From: Hymenobacter aerophilus DSM 13606
GTDB lineage: Bacteria; Bacteroidota; Bacteroidia; Cytophagales; Hymenobacteraceae
Assembly: GCF_000382225.1 (NCBI RefSeq)
Contig: NZ_KB907810.1
Coordinates: forward strand, 62,001 to 126,000
Length of the DNA stretch: 64,000 nucleotides
Reading direction: 5' to 3'
Part shown: one piece after another, positions 8,685-18,451 of the stretch
Layout of the letters: the number at the start of each line of letters is the position of its first letter
How positions within the stretch are numbered: the first letter of the stretch is position 1
The notes under the pieces: model-generated
The model's database searches: none
Told to the model about the DNA's origin: nothing
What the model saw: the letters and a program-made list of their open reading frames with translations, nothing else
Translations under genes and position numbers: made by a program

Positions 8685-9395
8685 TCAGCCCACCCGCCGG
8701 GCCGTACTGGCGGGCAGCCAGGTGTCGTTCTGGCACACCGGGCAGCGGGCCGGAGCCGCGACGGCTAGCTCGCGCACGTGGCCGCAGCGGGCACAGGCGT
8801 GGGGGCCGGGGGCGGTGGCGGCGGGTTGGGCCTCGGCGAGGCGCTCGGGCCAGATGGGCAGACCCGGGCGCACTTCGTCATCGGGGAAGAAATACACGCT
8901 GGTTTCGCCGTCCGATTCGATGTAGGCCCGGCGCACCTGGCCCAGGTGCTCCACCTGCTGCTGGCGCAGCTCGCCGAACAGCTCTTTCAGGGTGATATTC
9001 TGCTTCTCGAAGTTTGGCCGATTGATGACGCCTTCTTCCACCAGCAGTATCGGCTCGCCTTCCAGCCAGTCGGAAAATCCGGGGAACCGCTCGGTGAGGA
9101 CATTGAAAATGGTGTAGAGGCCCGTTACCATGCCGAACACAACCAGCGTGGGCAGCAGGGGCGTATCGTCGTAGAGCATGGCGTCGCCGGCGGCCGAGCC
9201 CAGGCCCAGGATGATGCTAAGCTCGAAAATGGAGAGCTGCCGCACCCCGCGCCGCCCCATCACCCGCAGCGCCGCCAGAATCAGCAGGTACATTACTCCG
9301 CAGCGGGCGGCTATTTCCAGCAGAAACGGCCATGTGGTGTCATCGGCCCACAAAATGCGGTGCCAGTCGAAGGGGATTACGGGCGGTTGATCCAT
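8685..9395 (-). CDS. DUF421 membrane protein with C-terminal zinc ribbon
   Basis: 236 residues. Three N-terminal membrane helices (~25-45, 60-80, 85-105) are followed by the conserved DUF421/YetF-type cytosolic domain: VMGRRGVRQLSIFELSIIL, GDAMLYDDTPLL, GEPILLVEEGVINRPNFEKQ, and ELFGELRQQQVEHLGQVRRA. After the usual end, ~50 more residues carry two CxxC pairs (CARCGH and CPVCQN), a zinc ribbon or rubredoxin-like knuckle. The role of the DUF421 family is unclear. The zinc ribbon is unusual in my recollection of the family. Single gene, with the SWIM gene divergent ~240 bp away. Confidence 0.87.
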   Translation of the reverse strand: MDQPPVIPFDWHRILWADDTTWPFLLEIAARCGVMYLLILAALRVMGRRGVRQLSIFELSIILGLGSAAGDAMLYDDTPLLPTLVVFGMVTGLYTIFNVLTERFPGFSDWLEGEPILLVEEGVINRPNFEKQNITLKELFGELRQQQVEHLGQVRRAYIESDGETSVYFFPDDEVRPGLPIWPERLAEAQPAATAPGPHACARCGHVRELAVAAPARCPVCQNDTWLPASTARRVG

Positions 9396-9634
9396 GCGGT
9401 ACGGGGTGGGGAGAGGGCCGGAATAAGGCCGAAAAGTAGCGTATTACGGCAGAAATCCGGAGCTTGGTTCGCCTCCTGGTGTGGCATGGATGCTAAATCG
9501 ACTTCAATTCCTCACCAAAGAACTACCTAATGCCAATTAAATTAGTAGAGCTAAATAATTTGGCTTAAGTTCGCATCGCAATTCTCCTATACTGCTACGC
9601 TGCAACCAACGTATTTCACTTTCTTCCTCCCATT

Positions 9635-10981
9635 ATGGCTGATTTTGCTTACGCCTACGCTCAACCCTCAGCACTGACCCACACCGTGAAAGGCAACGTG
9701 CTTGCCCTGGCGGCCTACGCCGAAGACCCGCCGACGGGGGGCGCTGCCTGTTTCTTCAGCGGTGGGCTGGCCAACTCCTGGCTGGCCGCCCGCGGACTAA
9801 CTACGTTAGCCAAAGTGGTAGCCTCGCGCTTCGTGCCGCAGAGCGCCGCCCTGCGCGACCCCATCGTAACGGCCGGGGCGGGGCTGCTGCGCTTCGAGGC
9901 GTTTTCATCGTGCAACGGCGTGTACGCCCGCCTCGATTTGGGGCCTGAGGCGCTGGAGGGCGAGTTTCTGGCCAGCGGCACCACCAACGTCGATTTCAAC
10001 GAGCCCATGGTGAATGCCCTGGCGCGGGTGTCGCGCACCGAGCCGGTGCGGCTGCAAGTGGGCGAGCAGCAAGTGGTGCTGGAGCGCGCCGCCGGCACTG
10101 TAACCGAGCGCAAAGTGAGCCTGCCCGAGCGTTGGATAAAGGGCCTGACCGCCGTGCAGGGCTACCTGGCCGGCATGGAGGAGCGCCTGACGCTAACCAA
10201 AGTGCAGGCCACGCAGATGCTGCAGAGCCTGCCCGCGGGCACCCTGCGCGGCGAATATTACCTGCTGCTGCGCGGCCCGCGCCCCAGCTTCGTGCCGGTA
10301 GCCAGCGCGGGGGCCGTGCGGGTGGGGGGCGCGCACCGCCTGCGCCTGCTCGACGGCCTGCTGCCGCTCTGCGAAAACCTGCGAGTATACGCCACGCCCG
10401 ACGGGCAGGCCTCAGCTTTCGTGCTGGTGCTGGGCGGCGGGCACGAGTTTGTGCTGGCCCTGAGCGCCGAGGCCAACCGGGGCTTTTCGGGCGAGGGCAA
10501 CCAGCTCGATACGCTGCTCGACGAACTGCCTACCGAGTGGATAACCGGGGCCAACAACCTGTTCCGGGGCAACGAAACCTTCAACCCCACGCTGTTTGCG
10601 CTGGAAAACGACCTGGCCCCCGAGGTGGTCGACCGCCTGTGCGCCAGCCTTTCGGCCATGGGTTTGCTGGGCTTCGATTTGGCCAGCAACCACTACTTCT
10701 ACCGCCGGCTGCCCTTCAAGCTGGAGCGCATTCTCAAGCTCAACCCCCGCCTCAAAAATGCCCGCGCCCTGCTCGAAGCCGCCGACGATGTGCAGTTGGT
10801 AGGAGTGGGGAATGGCGGCCGTACTGAAGTGCGCGTGCGCGGTACCGACGTGTGGCATACCGTGCTGGTAGGCGGCGCCGAGGCCCCGCGCTGCACCTGC
10901 CAGTGGTTTACCGGCCACCAGGGCCAGCGCGGGCCGTGCAAGCACATTCTGGCCGCCCAGCTGCGGTTTGGAGCAGCATAA
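9635..10981 (+). CDS. SWIM zinc-finger protein
   Basis: 448 residues, cytosolic. The only sharp motif is at the very C-terminus: C420-x-C422 ... C435-x-H437 in CTCQWFTGHQGQRGPCKH, a SWIM zinc finger (CxCxnCxH), a fold that binds DNA or protein. The N-terminal ~120 residues include a beta-rich segment (FFSGGLANSWLAARGLTTLA). The middle is mixed helix/strand without a known enzyme motif. It heads a same-strand set with two giant paralogues (11124 and 14309). Upstream 9535-9600 is AT-rich. The leader tttcactttcttcctcccatt almost repeats the leader of the gene at 4079. Likely the nucleic-acid or partner recognition element of this locus (inference). Confidence 0.85.
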   Translation: MADFAYAYAQPSALTHTVKGNVLALAAYAEDPPTGGAACFFSGGLANSWLAARGLTTLAKVVASRFVPQSAALRDPIVTAGAGLLRFEAFSSCNGVYARLDLGPEALEGEFLASGTTNVDFNEPMVNALARVSRTEPVRLQVGEQQVVLERAAGTVTERKVSLPERWIKGLTAVQGYLAGMEERLTLTKVQATQMLQSLPAGTLRGEYYLLLRGPRPSFVPVASAGAVRVGGAHRLRLLDGLLPLCENLRVYATPDGQASAFVLVLGGGHEFVLALSAEANRGFSGEGNQLDTLLDELPTEWITGANNLFRGNETFNPTLFALENDLAPEVVDRLCASLSAMGLLGFDLASNHYFYRRLPFKLERILKLNPRLKNARALLEAADDVQLVGVGNGGRTEVRVRGTDVWHTVLVGGAEAPRCTCQWFTGHQGQRGPCKHILAAQLRFGAA

Positions 10982-11123
10982 TAGTTAGCGGGGAGTAGCT
11001 GGCGCTGAGCGGTCAGGCCAAACAGTGCCGGCCCTGTGGGTGATGCGAAACTACACCGGCCTAAAAAATCAATAGCTGAACCCTATGTACTCAATACGAA
11101 CTACTCAATCCTAGACTAGACCT

Positions 11124-14100
11124 ATGCCCACTACCGTCGAAGAATTTGAGCACATCATCCGCCACCAGAGTATTACAGAGCTGCTTCCGTTTCTGCTGGC
11201 GCTGCCAAAACGGGACGTGGTGCCGGTGCGGGCAAAGCTCAAAGCGCTGAGAAAAGAGCTGGAAAGCATCGTGCAGCTGTCGGAAAATAGCTGGGGAAGC
11301 CGAAGTACCCGTGAGCAATACGAGGCGTTATTTCTGACGGGCTTCGCGGTTTATTCGCGCACCGACGCGCTCCGCAGCCTGACTAATGGCTGGGCTCTGG
11401 CCGGAAATAATTATCAAACTATAAAAGGACTGCATGAAGCCTGGCTGGCGCTTATTAGCGCAATTCGTCCCGATTGGCTGGGCGATTGGCTGCGGCATAT
11501 TCACCGCAATGGCCGGGACTGGGCAGTCGGTTATGCGTTGCTGCGAACCCTGGAGGAGGAGCAGTTGATTCCGTATGTGCCCGAAATAGTGGTTAAGGCA
11601 GTGGTACAGGCCCTGAGCGATTGGGGAGGGGAGTTGAGCCAGGGTGTTTCCGTCCCCCTGGATGCCGCTGCTGCCATTGCAGACCGGTTTCGGGCCGACC
11701 CTCTATTGCTGCGGCGAGATTTACCGTTGCTGTTTGAATTCGACACGGCAGTTAATGCCTACAGCGCGCGAATTCAGCTTGTAATGCCTTTTGATGCAGA
11801 GGGCGCTCAGGATGCCAATGGCAGACAATTGCGCCCCTGGCAAGTATGGGAACAGAAGCACCCAATCCAGGTTGTGTCGTGGCAAAACGTCATCGTACAG
11901 CTAGCCGCCACCAACCACCTCGACCGGGCCGACCTGCTCACCCGCTGCCTGCTGGCCCTGCGCCGCGACTTCCGCCGCCCGCTGCTGACGTGGTTTAAAG
12001 ACCTGTTTCTAAAGCTGGAACCAACCACTGAGGAGCTGTTGGCCCGGCAAAACGAGCTGTTGGAACTGCCGCATGCCATGCCGCTGGTAGCCAACTTTGC
12101 CCTGACCCAGCTAACGCAGCTACTACAAGCGCCAGCCTTTTCCCCGACCGTGCTGCTACCGCTGGCCGACAGCTTCATGGCCCGGCCCGAACTCAAAACC
12201 AGTTTGCGGGCGCTAATAATGGGTCTGCTGAAATGCCTGAAGCAGGAGCCCGCGCAGGCCCCGACTATTGCCCGCCTGCTGGCCGCCGCCCTGCCGCACC
12301 CCGATGGGGCCGTGCAGGAGCGCGCCGCCAAAGGGCTGGCGGGCCTACTGAACGCTGCTCAACCATTGCTCGACCCCACCGAAACGGCAGTAGTAGTAAC
12401 GGCCATTCAGCAGGCCACCGACTTACTGGGCGGCCCGGCGCGCACCGTGCTGGTGCCCTGGCTGGAGCCGGCTGTAGTGGTCGGCGGGCCGGGTGCCGCC
12501 GCGGCATATGCGCCGACCGCTTCGTTTGTGCCCGATATTTCGGCGGCTACGGCCATTGCCCCGGTGGCCGATTGGCACGAGCTACTCTTCCTGACGGGCC
12601 AAGTAGTGCAGCACCGCGACCCGGCCGTTGCCGAACGGTGGCTGGATGGCCTGCTGCGGCTGCCCGCCCAACTGCCCGCCGACTTTGCCGCGCAGCTAAA
12701 GCCCTACCTGGTACAGCGGCTGCCCGCCCTCAAAAAGGCTTCAGTTGCCGAAAGCACCACGCTGCTGGCGGGCCCCGTGAACACGAACGGGCACGAGGGG
12801 CTGGCTCAGGCCCTACTCCTAAGCTGGGCTACCGGCTTCGCTACCGCCCGCGTGGCCCGCGTGAACCTCAAGGGAGATTACGCTGCGCCCGGCCCGCTAT
12901 TGTCCGTGGAAAAACAGCGCTATCTGTGCGCTGAAACACTGTTGCGCCAAGGCCACCCGCTGCCGCTCCTGAGCACGCCCACGCACGAGCCGTACTGGGT
13001 GGCACCGAATACGCTGGTAGCCCGGCTGCTGGCTTATCAGGCCGCGGGAATCCCGCCCGCACCCGCCGACTTGGCCGTGGCGCTGGCCCGCACGGCGCAC
13101 AGCCACGCCGCCAGTTCTGCCGAGGCGCTGACCCAGCTCCCAGCCCTGGTCGATATCGGGCTCCGCGAGCTGCTGACGTGGTTTTTTGGCCCGGCCGACG
13201 CCCAACTGCCCACCCTGCCGTCTGCCGCCCCGCAACGGCCTGGGGCGAAGCTGTCGGTTGAGCTGGCCGGGGCGCTGCCGGAGCTGTGGGCCGTGGCGGC
13301 CCGCACCAAAGCGCCACTCGGCCGCTTCCCCACGCTGCCCGCTGCCCTGGGGTACGACTACCCCGGCGTGGCGCAACCGTTGCTTTCCACCTGCGTGGCC
13401 GTGCCGCACGAAAACCGGCATTCGGGCATTGGCGAGCCGACTCGGGTTTACCGCTACGTAGAGCTGGCCTGGGATAGTGGCACCACCCGGCCGGCCCCTT
13501 CGCCGCTGCTGCTTTACGCGCCACCAGTGGGCCGCAGCCAGCGCGGGTCGTGGGAGGAAAATATAGTCATGGCCGAGGACCTGCCGTTTTTCGGGAGCCT
13601 GCTGCCGCATAATCCGGCCCCCGTGCACGAGCACGCCCTGCGCAACGGCGCCTGGACCGACAAGCTGGAAACGGCCGAGCGCGACATCGTGCAGCAGGCC
13701 CTGCGCAGCCTGCTGCCAGCCGGCCCGGTCTATCTGGGGGCCAGCCTCGACTTGCTCGCCTGCGGCCTGGTGCACAATTTGGCCGAATGCCGCCGGCTAG
13801 CGCAGGAAGTGCTGCTCCGGGCCATTGCCGCCGGCCGCCTGCTGCCAGCTTCGCTGGGTGAAATCCTGGGCCGGCAGCTGGCGGCCGAATATGCCCCGGT
13901 GCCCCGCCTGTCCGATGGCCTGACGGCGCTGACCGGCATCGACCCGTTAACGGACGATGCCCTGACCCAGGTGCTGGAAGCGCTGCTGCCCGAACTGCCC
14001 GCCGCCCCGCCGCGCAGTACGCGCAAGTTACTGGAAACCTACGCTTTGGTCCAACCCCGCACGGCCCGGATGGTGCCGGCCGCGGTACGGGCCCGGCTAG

Positions 14101-14156
14101 GGGAGTGGCGGGCCGTGGCCAGCTTGAAGCCGCTGGTTAAGCAAGTTTTGACGTAG
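11124..14156 (+). CDS. Giant helical-repeat protein, paralogue 1 (DUF6493-like)
   Basis: 1010 residues, no signal or membrane segment. Almost all helical, with HEAT-like repeats such as LPHPDGAVQERAAKGLAGLL. Highly conserved with the next gene: LLALRRDFRRPLL then WFKDLFL (~290), PDISAATAIAPVADWHELLF (~470) and LPLLSTPTHEPYWVAP (~615). I believe this is the family filed as DUF6493, often found near SWIM genes, but cannot verify that. Its first ~250 residues are encoded by DNA visibly lower in GC than the rest and diverge most from the paralogue. It follows the SWIM gene by 142 bp. No catalytic motif seen; a scaffold role is inferred. Confidence 0.8.
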   Translation: MPTTVEEFEHIIRHQSITELLPFLLALPKRDVVPVRAKLKALRKELESIVQLSENSWGSRSTREQYEALFLTGFAVYSRTDALRSLTNGWALAGNNYQTIKGLHEAWLALISAIRPDWLGDWLRHIHRNGRDWAVGYALLRTLEEEQLIPYVPEIVVKAVVQALSDWGGELSQGVSVPLDAAAAIADRFRADPLLLRRDLPLLFEFDTAVNAYSARIQLVMPFDAEGAQDANGRQLRPWQVWEQKHPIQVVSWQNVIVQLAATNHLDRADLLTRCLLALRRDFRRPLLTWFKDLFLKLEPTTEELLARQNELLELPHAMPLVANFALTQLTQLLQAPAFSPTVLLPLADSFMARPELKTSLRALIMGLLKCLKQEPAQAPTIARLLAAALPHPDGAVQERAAKGLAGLLNAAQPLLDPTETAVVVTAIQQATDLLGGPARTVLVPWLEPAVVVGGPGAAAAYAPTASFVPDISAATAIAPVADWHELLFLTGQVVQHRDPAVAERWLDGLLRLPAQLPADFAAQLKPYLVQRLPALKKASVAESTTLLAGPVNTNGHEGLAQALLLSWATGFATARVARVNLKGDYAAPGPLLSVEKQRYLCAETLLRQGHPLPLLSTPTHEPYWVAPNTLVARLLAYQAAGIPPAPADLAVALARTAHSHAASSAEALTQLPALVDIGLRELLTWFFGPADAQLPTLPSAAPQRPGAKLSVELAGALPELWAVAARTKAPLGRFPTLPAALGYDYPGVAQPLLSTCVAVPHENRHSGIGEPTRVYRYVELAWDSGTTRPAPSPLLLYAPPVGRSQRGSWEENIVMAEDLPFFGSLLPHNPAPVHEHALRNGAWTDKLETAERDIVQQALRSLLPAGPVYLGASLDLLACGLVHNLAECRRLAQEVLLRAIAAGRLLPASLGEILGRQLAAEYAPVPRLSDGLTALTGIDPLTDDALTQVLEALLPELPAAPPRSTRKLLETYALVQPRTARMVPAAVRARLGEWRAVASLKPLVKQVLT

Positions 14157-14308
14157 CGACGCGAAACTTCGCGGCTCCCGCTGCCCAATATTACACAACG
14201 ACTGATAACCAAGGCGTTTCCCGTGCAAAACTACTATTCACTGATTGAGTCGCGAAGTATGGCACCGCTATAACCGCCCGGCGAAAGTTTTTTTATTATA
14301 ATCCCTTG

Positions 14309-17300
14309 ATGAATACCGCTATGGCCAACAGTACTGAAAACTTTGAGCAGCTTGTGCGTCACCGGCCCCTGCCGGAGCTACTTGACTTTTTGGTGCAACT
14401 CGATAAGCAAGACTTGGTGGCGGTACGGCTCAAAACCAAGGCGCTTTGCAAGGAAATGAACGACTGGCGCAACGATACACCAGAAAGCAGGGCCCTTATG
14501 CAGCGTGAAGCCCATCTGCTGCTGGCTGGCTTGGCTACCTACACCAAGCAGGAAGCGCTAGGCCGTAGCTTCGAGTTGCCTGCGCATCTTGGCCTAGACA
14601 ACGACAAGGACAACCGGGGCTACAAAGAGTATTTTATGCGGGTGTTGCGCCACAGTCGCCCCTCTTGGCTTAAGGACTGGCTGGTGCGTCAGGCGCGAGC
14701 TGAATTTGGTTACATTCTGCCCTACAGCCAGTTGCGCGAGATGGAAACGGCCGGGCTGCTTGGCCACGACCCCTGGCTGTTTGCCCAAAGCCTGGCCCAG
14801 CGCCCCAGCTACTACAGCCGCACCAACAAGGAGCGGGGCCAGGGCCTGGCCACCTTTATGCTGGCCCAACTGCAAGCCGATACCACGCTGCTGGCGCGCG
14901 ACTTACCCCTGCTGTTCGACTACGACACGAATGTCGACTCGGCATCGGCTTACCTGGGCGCTAAGCTGAAATCTGTCAGTTGGCTTACGCTGTTGCCCGC
15001 GCTAACCGAAAGCGGCCACCTCGACCGGGCTACACTGCTCACCAGTAGTCTGCTGGCGCTGCGCCGCGACTTCCGTCGCCCGCTATTATCGTGGTTCAAA
15101 GACCTGTTTCTAGCCCTGGAGCCTACGCCCGATGAGCGCTTAGCCCGGCAGGCCGAGCTACGCGAACTGCTGGCCCAGCCGCTGACGCAGGTGGTGAACT
15201 TCGCCCTCGACCAACTCAAGCTCATCTGGGGAGAACCTGGTTTTGATGTAGACGCACTGCTGCCCTACGCCGACGAGTTGCTTACTCGGTCCAACCTGAA
15301 AACCGGCCTAAAAACCCTATTCAGCGGCTTCGACAAGCTGCTGAAAGCCCGCCCCGCGCTGGCTCCGGCCCTGACCCCGCGCCTCGCCACCGCCCTGGCC
15401 CACCCCGATGCCGGCGTGCAGGAGCGGGCCGCTAAGAGTCTGGCCGGCTTGCTGGGGGCCAAAAAGCCGTTGCTTGACGAGGAGGCGCTGGCCAACACTA
15501 TAGCTGACGTGCAGGGACTAAGTGAGCTGCTGAGCACCCCGGCCCGCACGTTGCTGGCACCCTGGCTGGTCGCCGCACCAGCCGCACTTGTGCCCTTAGA
15601 AGCCTACAGGCCGCACACTGGCTACGTGCCCGATATTTCGGCCGCCACGGCCATTGCCCCAGTGGCCGACTGGCACGAGCTGCTGTTTCTGACCGGCCAG
15701 GCCTTACAACCCGATCAGCCTGCCGAGCAGGAGCGCTGGCTTGATGGCCTGTTGCGGTTGCGCGCTCAGTACCCCACCGACTATGCTGCGCAGTTGCGGC
15801 CTTACTTACTGCAAGTGTTTTCCGGGTATTTGCGGGACAAAACCGAAGCCGAAACCACCGATATTCTGCGGAAAATGGACTACGGTCGGGCGGGGCAGAG
15901 AGATTTTCTGCGGGCTTTGCTGGCTGGCTGGTATGGTGGCTTTGCCCAACCGCAAGTAGCGCGGACGAGCCTAGCTGCCCACTACCAGCTCTACCCCGAC
16001 CCGCTGCTGAGCCTGGCCCGGCAACGGCTGGTGGCCACCGAAGCCCGGCTGGCTCCCGGCGCAGTGCCACTACCGCTGCTCAGCACGCCCACGCACCAGC
16101 CCTTTTGGGTGGCGCCCATGGCACTGCTGGATAAGCTGCTGGCCTACGAAGCCGCCGGCCAGGAGCCAGATGCCACCGACTCCGTACTGGCCCTGAGTCG
16201 GCTGGCCTGGAACGCCCCGGCCGATGCGGCCACCGCCCGGCAACGGTTGGCCGGACTGGCAAATGCTGACCTGCGCCAACTCCTGAGCTGGCTCCTGGCT
16301 CCTGCCGAAGAAACCCCGGCACTACCAGTACTTAGGCCTGGCGATAAGTCGTTGTTTGAGAAGGCGGCGAGCCGGTTTGGTCAGTGGGTGTCGGGCGAGC
16401 ATCCGGTTGCCCCCACGCTGGCTGAAGTCGTGCCCTGGCTGTGGGCCGTGGCGGCGCGCACCCGCTACCCGCAGGCGGCCTTGCCCGAGCTAACGGCGCT
16501 GGCCAACTACCCCGGCTTAGCCGAGCCCTGGCAGCCTAGTTGGCGCATCAACACCGAAACCCATACCGTTAAGCAGTCCTACAACAAGGCGGAACCCGAG
16601 TATGTGTACCAGACGCACGAACTCGTAGTGCCCACTGCTGAAGCGGCCGCGCCGCCCTCGCCGCTGCTACTGTACTCGCTGCACGCTCAGCTTCCCCAGA
16701 AGAAGCACACGTACATCTGGTCGTTGTTTGAGGACCTGAGCTTTCTGCATTCGCTGCTGCCCAACAATCCGGCCTCGTTGCAATGGCACCTGCTCCGCTC
16801 GGCCTTCACTACCAGTGAGGGGTATAGTGAGGAGCAGTCCGGGCTCAGCAAGCAGCTGCACGCCTTGCTGAACGATGGCCCGGCCTACGAGGAGCCGGCC
16901 ACGGTTCTGCTGGCGGTGGGCCTGCTATACGGCAAGTCAACCGTACGGGCCCTGGCCTGGGAAGTGCTCTTGGCCGCCGTAGGTACCGGGCGGCTGGTGC
17001 CCGTAGCGCTGGGCAATGCCCTGGGCCGGCTGCTGGCCGGCAGCTACGCCCCGGTACTGCGCCTGGCCGAAGCGCTGCCTGCGGCCCGTGGCATCTCGCT
17101 CGCCACCGACGACGCCTTGCGCCAACTACTGGAGGCCCTATTGCCCGAGCTGCCCGCCGCGCCACTACGCAACACCGCCAAGCTGCTGGCTGCCTATACC
17201 GACCTGCGGGCCGGTGCCGGCCTGCCGTTGCCGGCTGCGGTGCAGGAACGGCTGCAAGAGTGGCAGGCCGTGGGTAGCCTCAAAAAAGCAGCTACGGTCT

Positions 17301-17314
17301 TGCTGGATATCTAG
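14309..17314 (+). CDS. Giant helical-repeat protein, paralogue 2 (DUF6493-like)
   Basis: 1001 residues from ATG 14309; ATG 14321 is equally possible since similarity to paralogue 1 begins at STENFEQLVRH. Collinear with paralogue 1 along its whole length: LLALRRDFRRPLLSWFKDLF, HPDAGVQERAAKSLAGLL, PDISAATAIAPVADWHELLF, LPLLSTPTHQPFWVAP, and a C-terminal ALLPELPAAPLRNTAKLLAAY block. It carries an extra ~20-residue segment around 680-710 (DKSLFEKAASRFGQWVSGEH). Tandem duplication of one ancestor is evident. Separated by 152 bp, part of it AT-rich (ttttttattataatc). It ends before a hairpin shared with the convergent reductase gene. Confidence 0.8.
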   Translation: MNTAMANSTENFEQLVRHRPLPELLDFLVQLDKQDLVAVRLKTKALCKEMNDWRNDTPESRALMQREAHLLLAGLATYTKQEALGRSFELPAHLGLDNDKDNRGYKEYFMRVLRHSRPSWLKDWLVRQARAEFGYILPYSQLREMETAGLLGHDPWLFAQSLAQRPSYYSRTNKERGQGLATFMLAQLQADTTLLARDLPLLFDYDTNVDSASAYLGAKLKSVSWLTLLPALTESGHLDRATLLTSSLLALRRDFRRPLLSWFKDLFLALEPTPDERLARQAELRELLAQPLTQVVNFALDQLKLIWGEPGFDVDALLPYADELLTRSNLKTGLKTLFSGFDKLLKARPALAPALTPRLATALAHPDAGVQERAAKSLAGLLGAKKPLLDEEALANTIADVQGLSELLSTPARTLLAPWLVAAPAALVPLEAYRPHTGYVPDISAATAIAPVADWHELLFLTGQALQPDQPAEQERWLDGLLRLRAQYPTDYAAQLRPYLLQVFSGYLRDKTEAETTDILRKMDYGRAGQRDFLRALLAGWYGGFAQPQVARTSLAAHYQLYPDPLLSLARQRLVATEARLAPGAVPLPLLSTPTHQPFWVAPMALLDKLLAYEAAGQEPDATDSVLALSRLAWNAPADAATARQRLAGLANADLRQLLSWLLAPAEETPALPVLRPGDKSLFEKAASRFGQWVSGEHPVAPTLAEVVPWLWAVAARTRYPQAALPELTALANYPGLAEPWQPSWRINTETHTVKQSYNKAEPEYVYQTHELVVPTAEAAAPPSPLLLYSLHAQLPQKKHTYIWSLFEDLSFLHSLLPNNPASLQWHLLRSAFTTSEGYSEEQSGLSKQLHALLNDGPAYEEPATVLLAVGLLYGKSTVRALAWEVLLAAVGTGRLVPVALGNALGRLLAGSYAPVLRLAEALPAARGISLATDDALRQLLEALLPELPAAPLRNTAKLLAAYTDLRAGAGLPLPAAVQERLQEWQAVGSLKKAATVLLDI

Positions 17315-17337
17315 CGTAAGTCTTTAGTAGACTTGCG

Positions 17338-17421
17338 GTTGTAAAGATGCGGCTCATCGCGTCTTCTCGTTGCCCAATAACCGTTCAACGCTGAAACGCG
17401 ATGGGTCGCGTCTCTACAACC
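17338..17421. repeat. Imperfect palindrome, GTAGAGACGC family
   Basis: Left arm ggttgtaaagatgcggctca (17338 on) pairs with the right arm ending tgggtcgcgtctctacaacc (to 17421). Lies between convergent genes and could end transcription both ways. Related copies at 35749 and 37245. Confidence 0.7.
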
Positions 17422-17438
17422 ATCCAGCCTAACAGCCG

Positions 17439-18392
17439 CTATTCGCTGGCTTCGTTCAACTGGTGCATGTCGGCTTCGGTCAGCTCCAGTTGCATGGCTT
17501 TCAGCAGTTCCTCGACCTGCGGAACGCTGGTAGCCGAGGCAATGGGGGCGGTGAGGCCGGGGCGGGCCATAATCCAGGCCAGGGCCACCTGAGCGGGCGA
17601 AGTGCCGGCGTGGCGGGCCACCACGGCATCAAGGGCCGCCAGAATTTGGTAGCCCCGCTCGTTGAGGTATTTCTGGCCCACGGTGCTGCCGCGGATGCTT
17701 TTGGCCAGGTCTTTCTCCGAGCGGTATTTGCCCGTCAGGAAACCCGAGGCCAGCCCGAAGTAGGGGATAATGCCCAAGCCGTACTCCTGGCAAAGCGGCA
17801 GCAACTCGTGCTCCAGGCCCGCCCGGCGGTAGAGGTTGTACTCGGGCTGGAAAGTTTCGTAGCGCGGCAGCCCCTGAGTTTCGCTGGCTGCCAGCGCCGC
17901 CCGCAGCCGCCCGGCCGAGAAGTTGCTGGCCCCAATAGCGCGCACCTTGCCCTCCTGGATAAGCTCGGCGTACGCCTCCAGCGGCTCGGTTACGGTGCGT
18001 TCCTCATCATCCTGGTGCGACTGGTAGAGGTCGAGGTAATCGGTTTTGAGCCGGCTGAGCGACTCTTCCACGGCCGTTTTGATGTAGGCCTTGCCCAGGC
18101 CCTGGCGGCCGTCGCCCATCTTCATGCCCACTTTCGAGAAGATGAGCACGTCGTCGCGGCGGCCCCGGCGTTGCAGCCACTTGCCGATAACCGCTTCCGA
18201 TTCGCCACCCTGATGGCCCTCGCCCCAGGCCGAGTACACGTTGGCCGTATCGATGGCATTACCGCCGCCGGCCACGAAGGCATCGAGTACTTTAAAGGAA
18301 GTGGCCTCGTCGGTGGTCCAGCCAAATACGTTGCCGCCCAGCACGAGGGGCGCGGTGCGCAGGCCCGAGCGGCCCAGTTCGCGTTGTTGCAT
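17439..18392 (-). CDS. Aldo/keto reductase
   Basis: 317 residues, cytosolic NADPH-dependent oxidoreductase of the YajO/YvaA-like branch. TIM-barrel signatures: LGRSGLRTAPLVLGGNVFGW start, DTANVYSAWGEG (catalytic Asp and Tyr), IFSKVGMKMGDG (catalytic Lys), LDLYQSHQDDEE (catalytic His), IGASNFS, and an NADP-binding tail MARPGLTAPIASATS. Length is standard. Substrate unknown; such enzymes reduce assorted aldehydes and ketones. Followed on the same strand, upstream, by the amylase gene with a ~60-bp gap, so co-transcription amylase to reductase is possible. Confidence 0.92.
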   Translation of the reverse strand: MQQRELGRSGLRTAPLVLGGNVFGWTTDEATSFKVLDAFVAGGGNAIDTANVYSAWGEGHQGGESEAVIGKWLQRRGRRDDVLIFSKVGMKMGDGRQGLGKAYIKTAVEESLSRLKTDYLDLYQSHQDDEERTVTEPLEAYAELIQEGKVRAIGASNFSAGRLRAALAASETQGLPRYETFQPEYNLYRRAGLEHELLPLCQEYGLGIIPYFGLASGFLTGKYRSEKDLAKSIRGSTVGQKYLNERGYQILAALDAVVARHAGTSPAQVALAWIMARPGLTAPIASATSVPQVEELLKAMQLELTEADMHQLNEASE

Positions 18393-18451
18393 GGTGTAGG
18401 TGTAGTGAAGTAGGCAAGTTGATAAAAGCAGTCGGCATTGCCGGAGAACAG

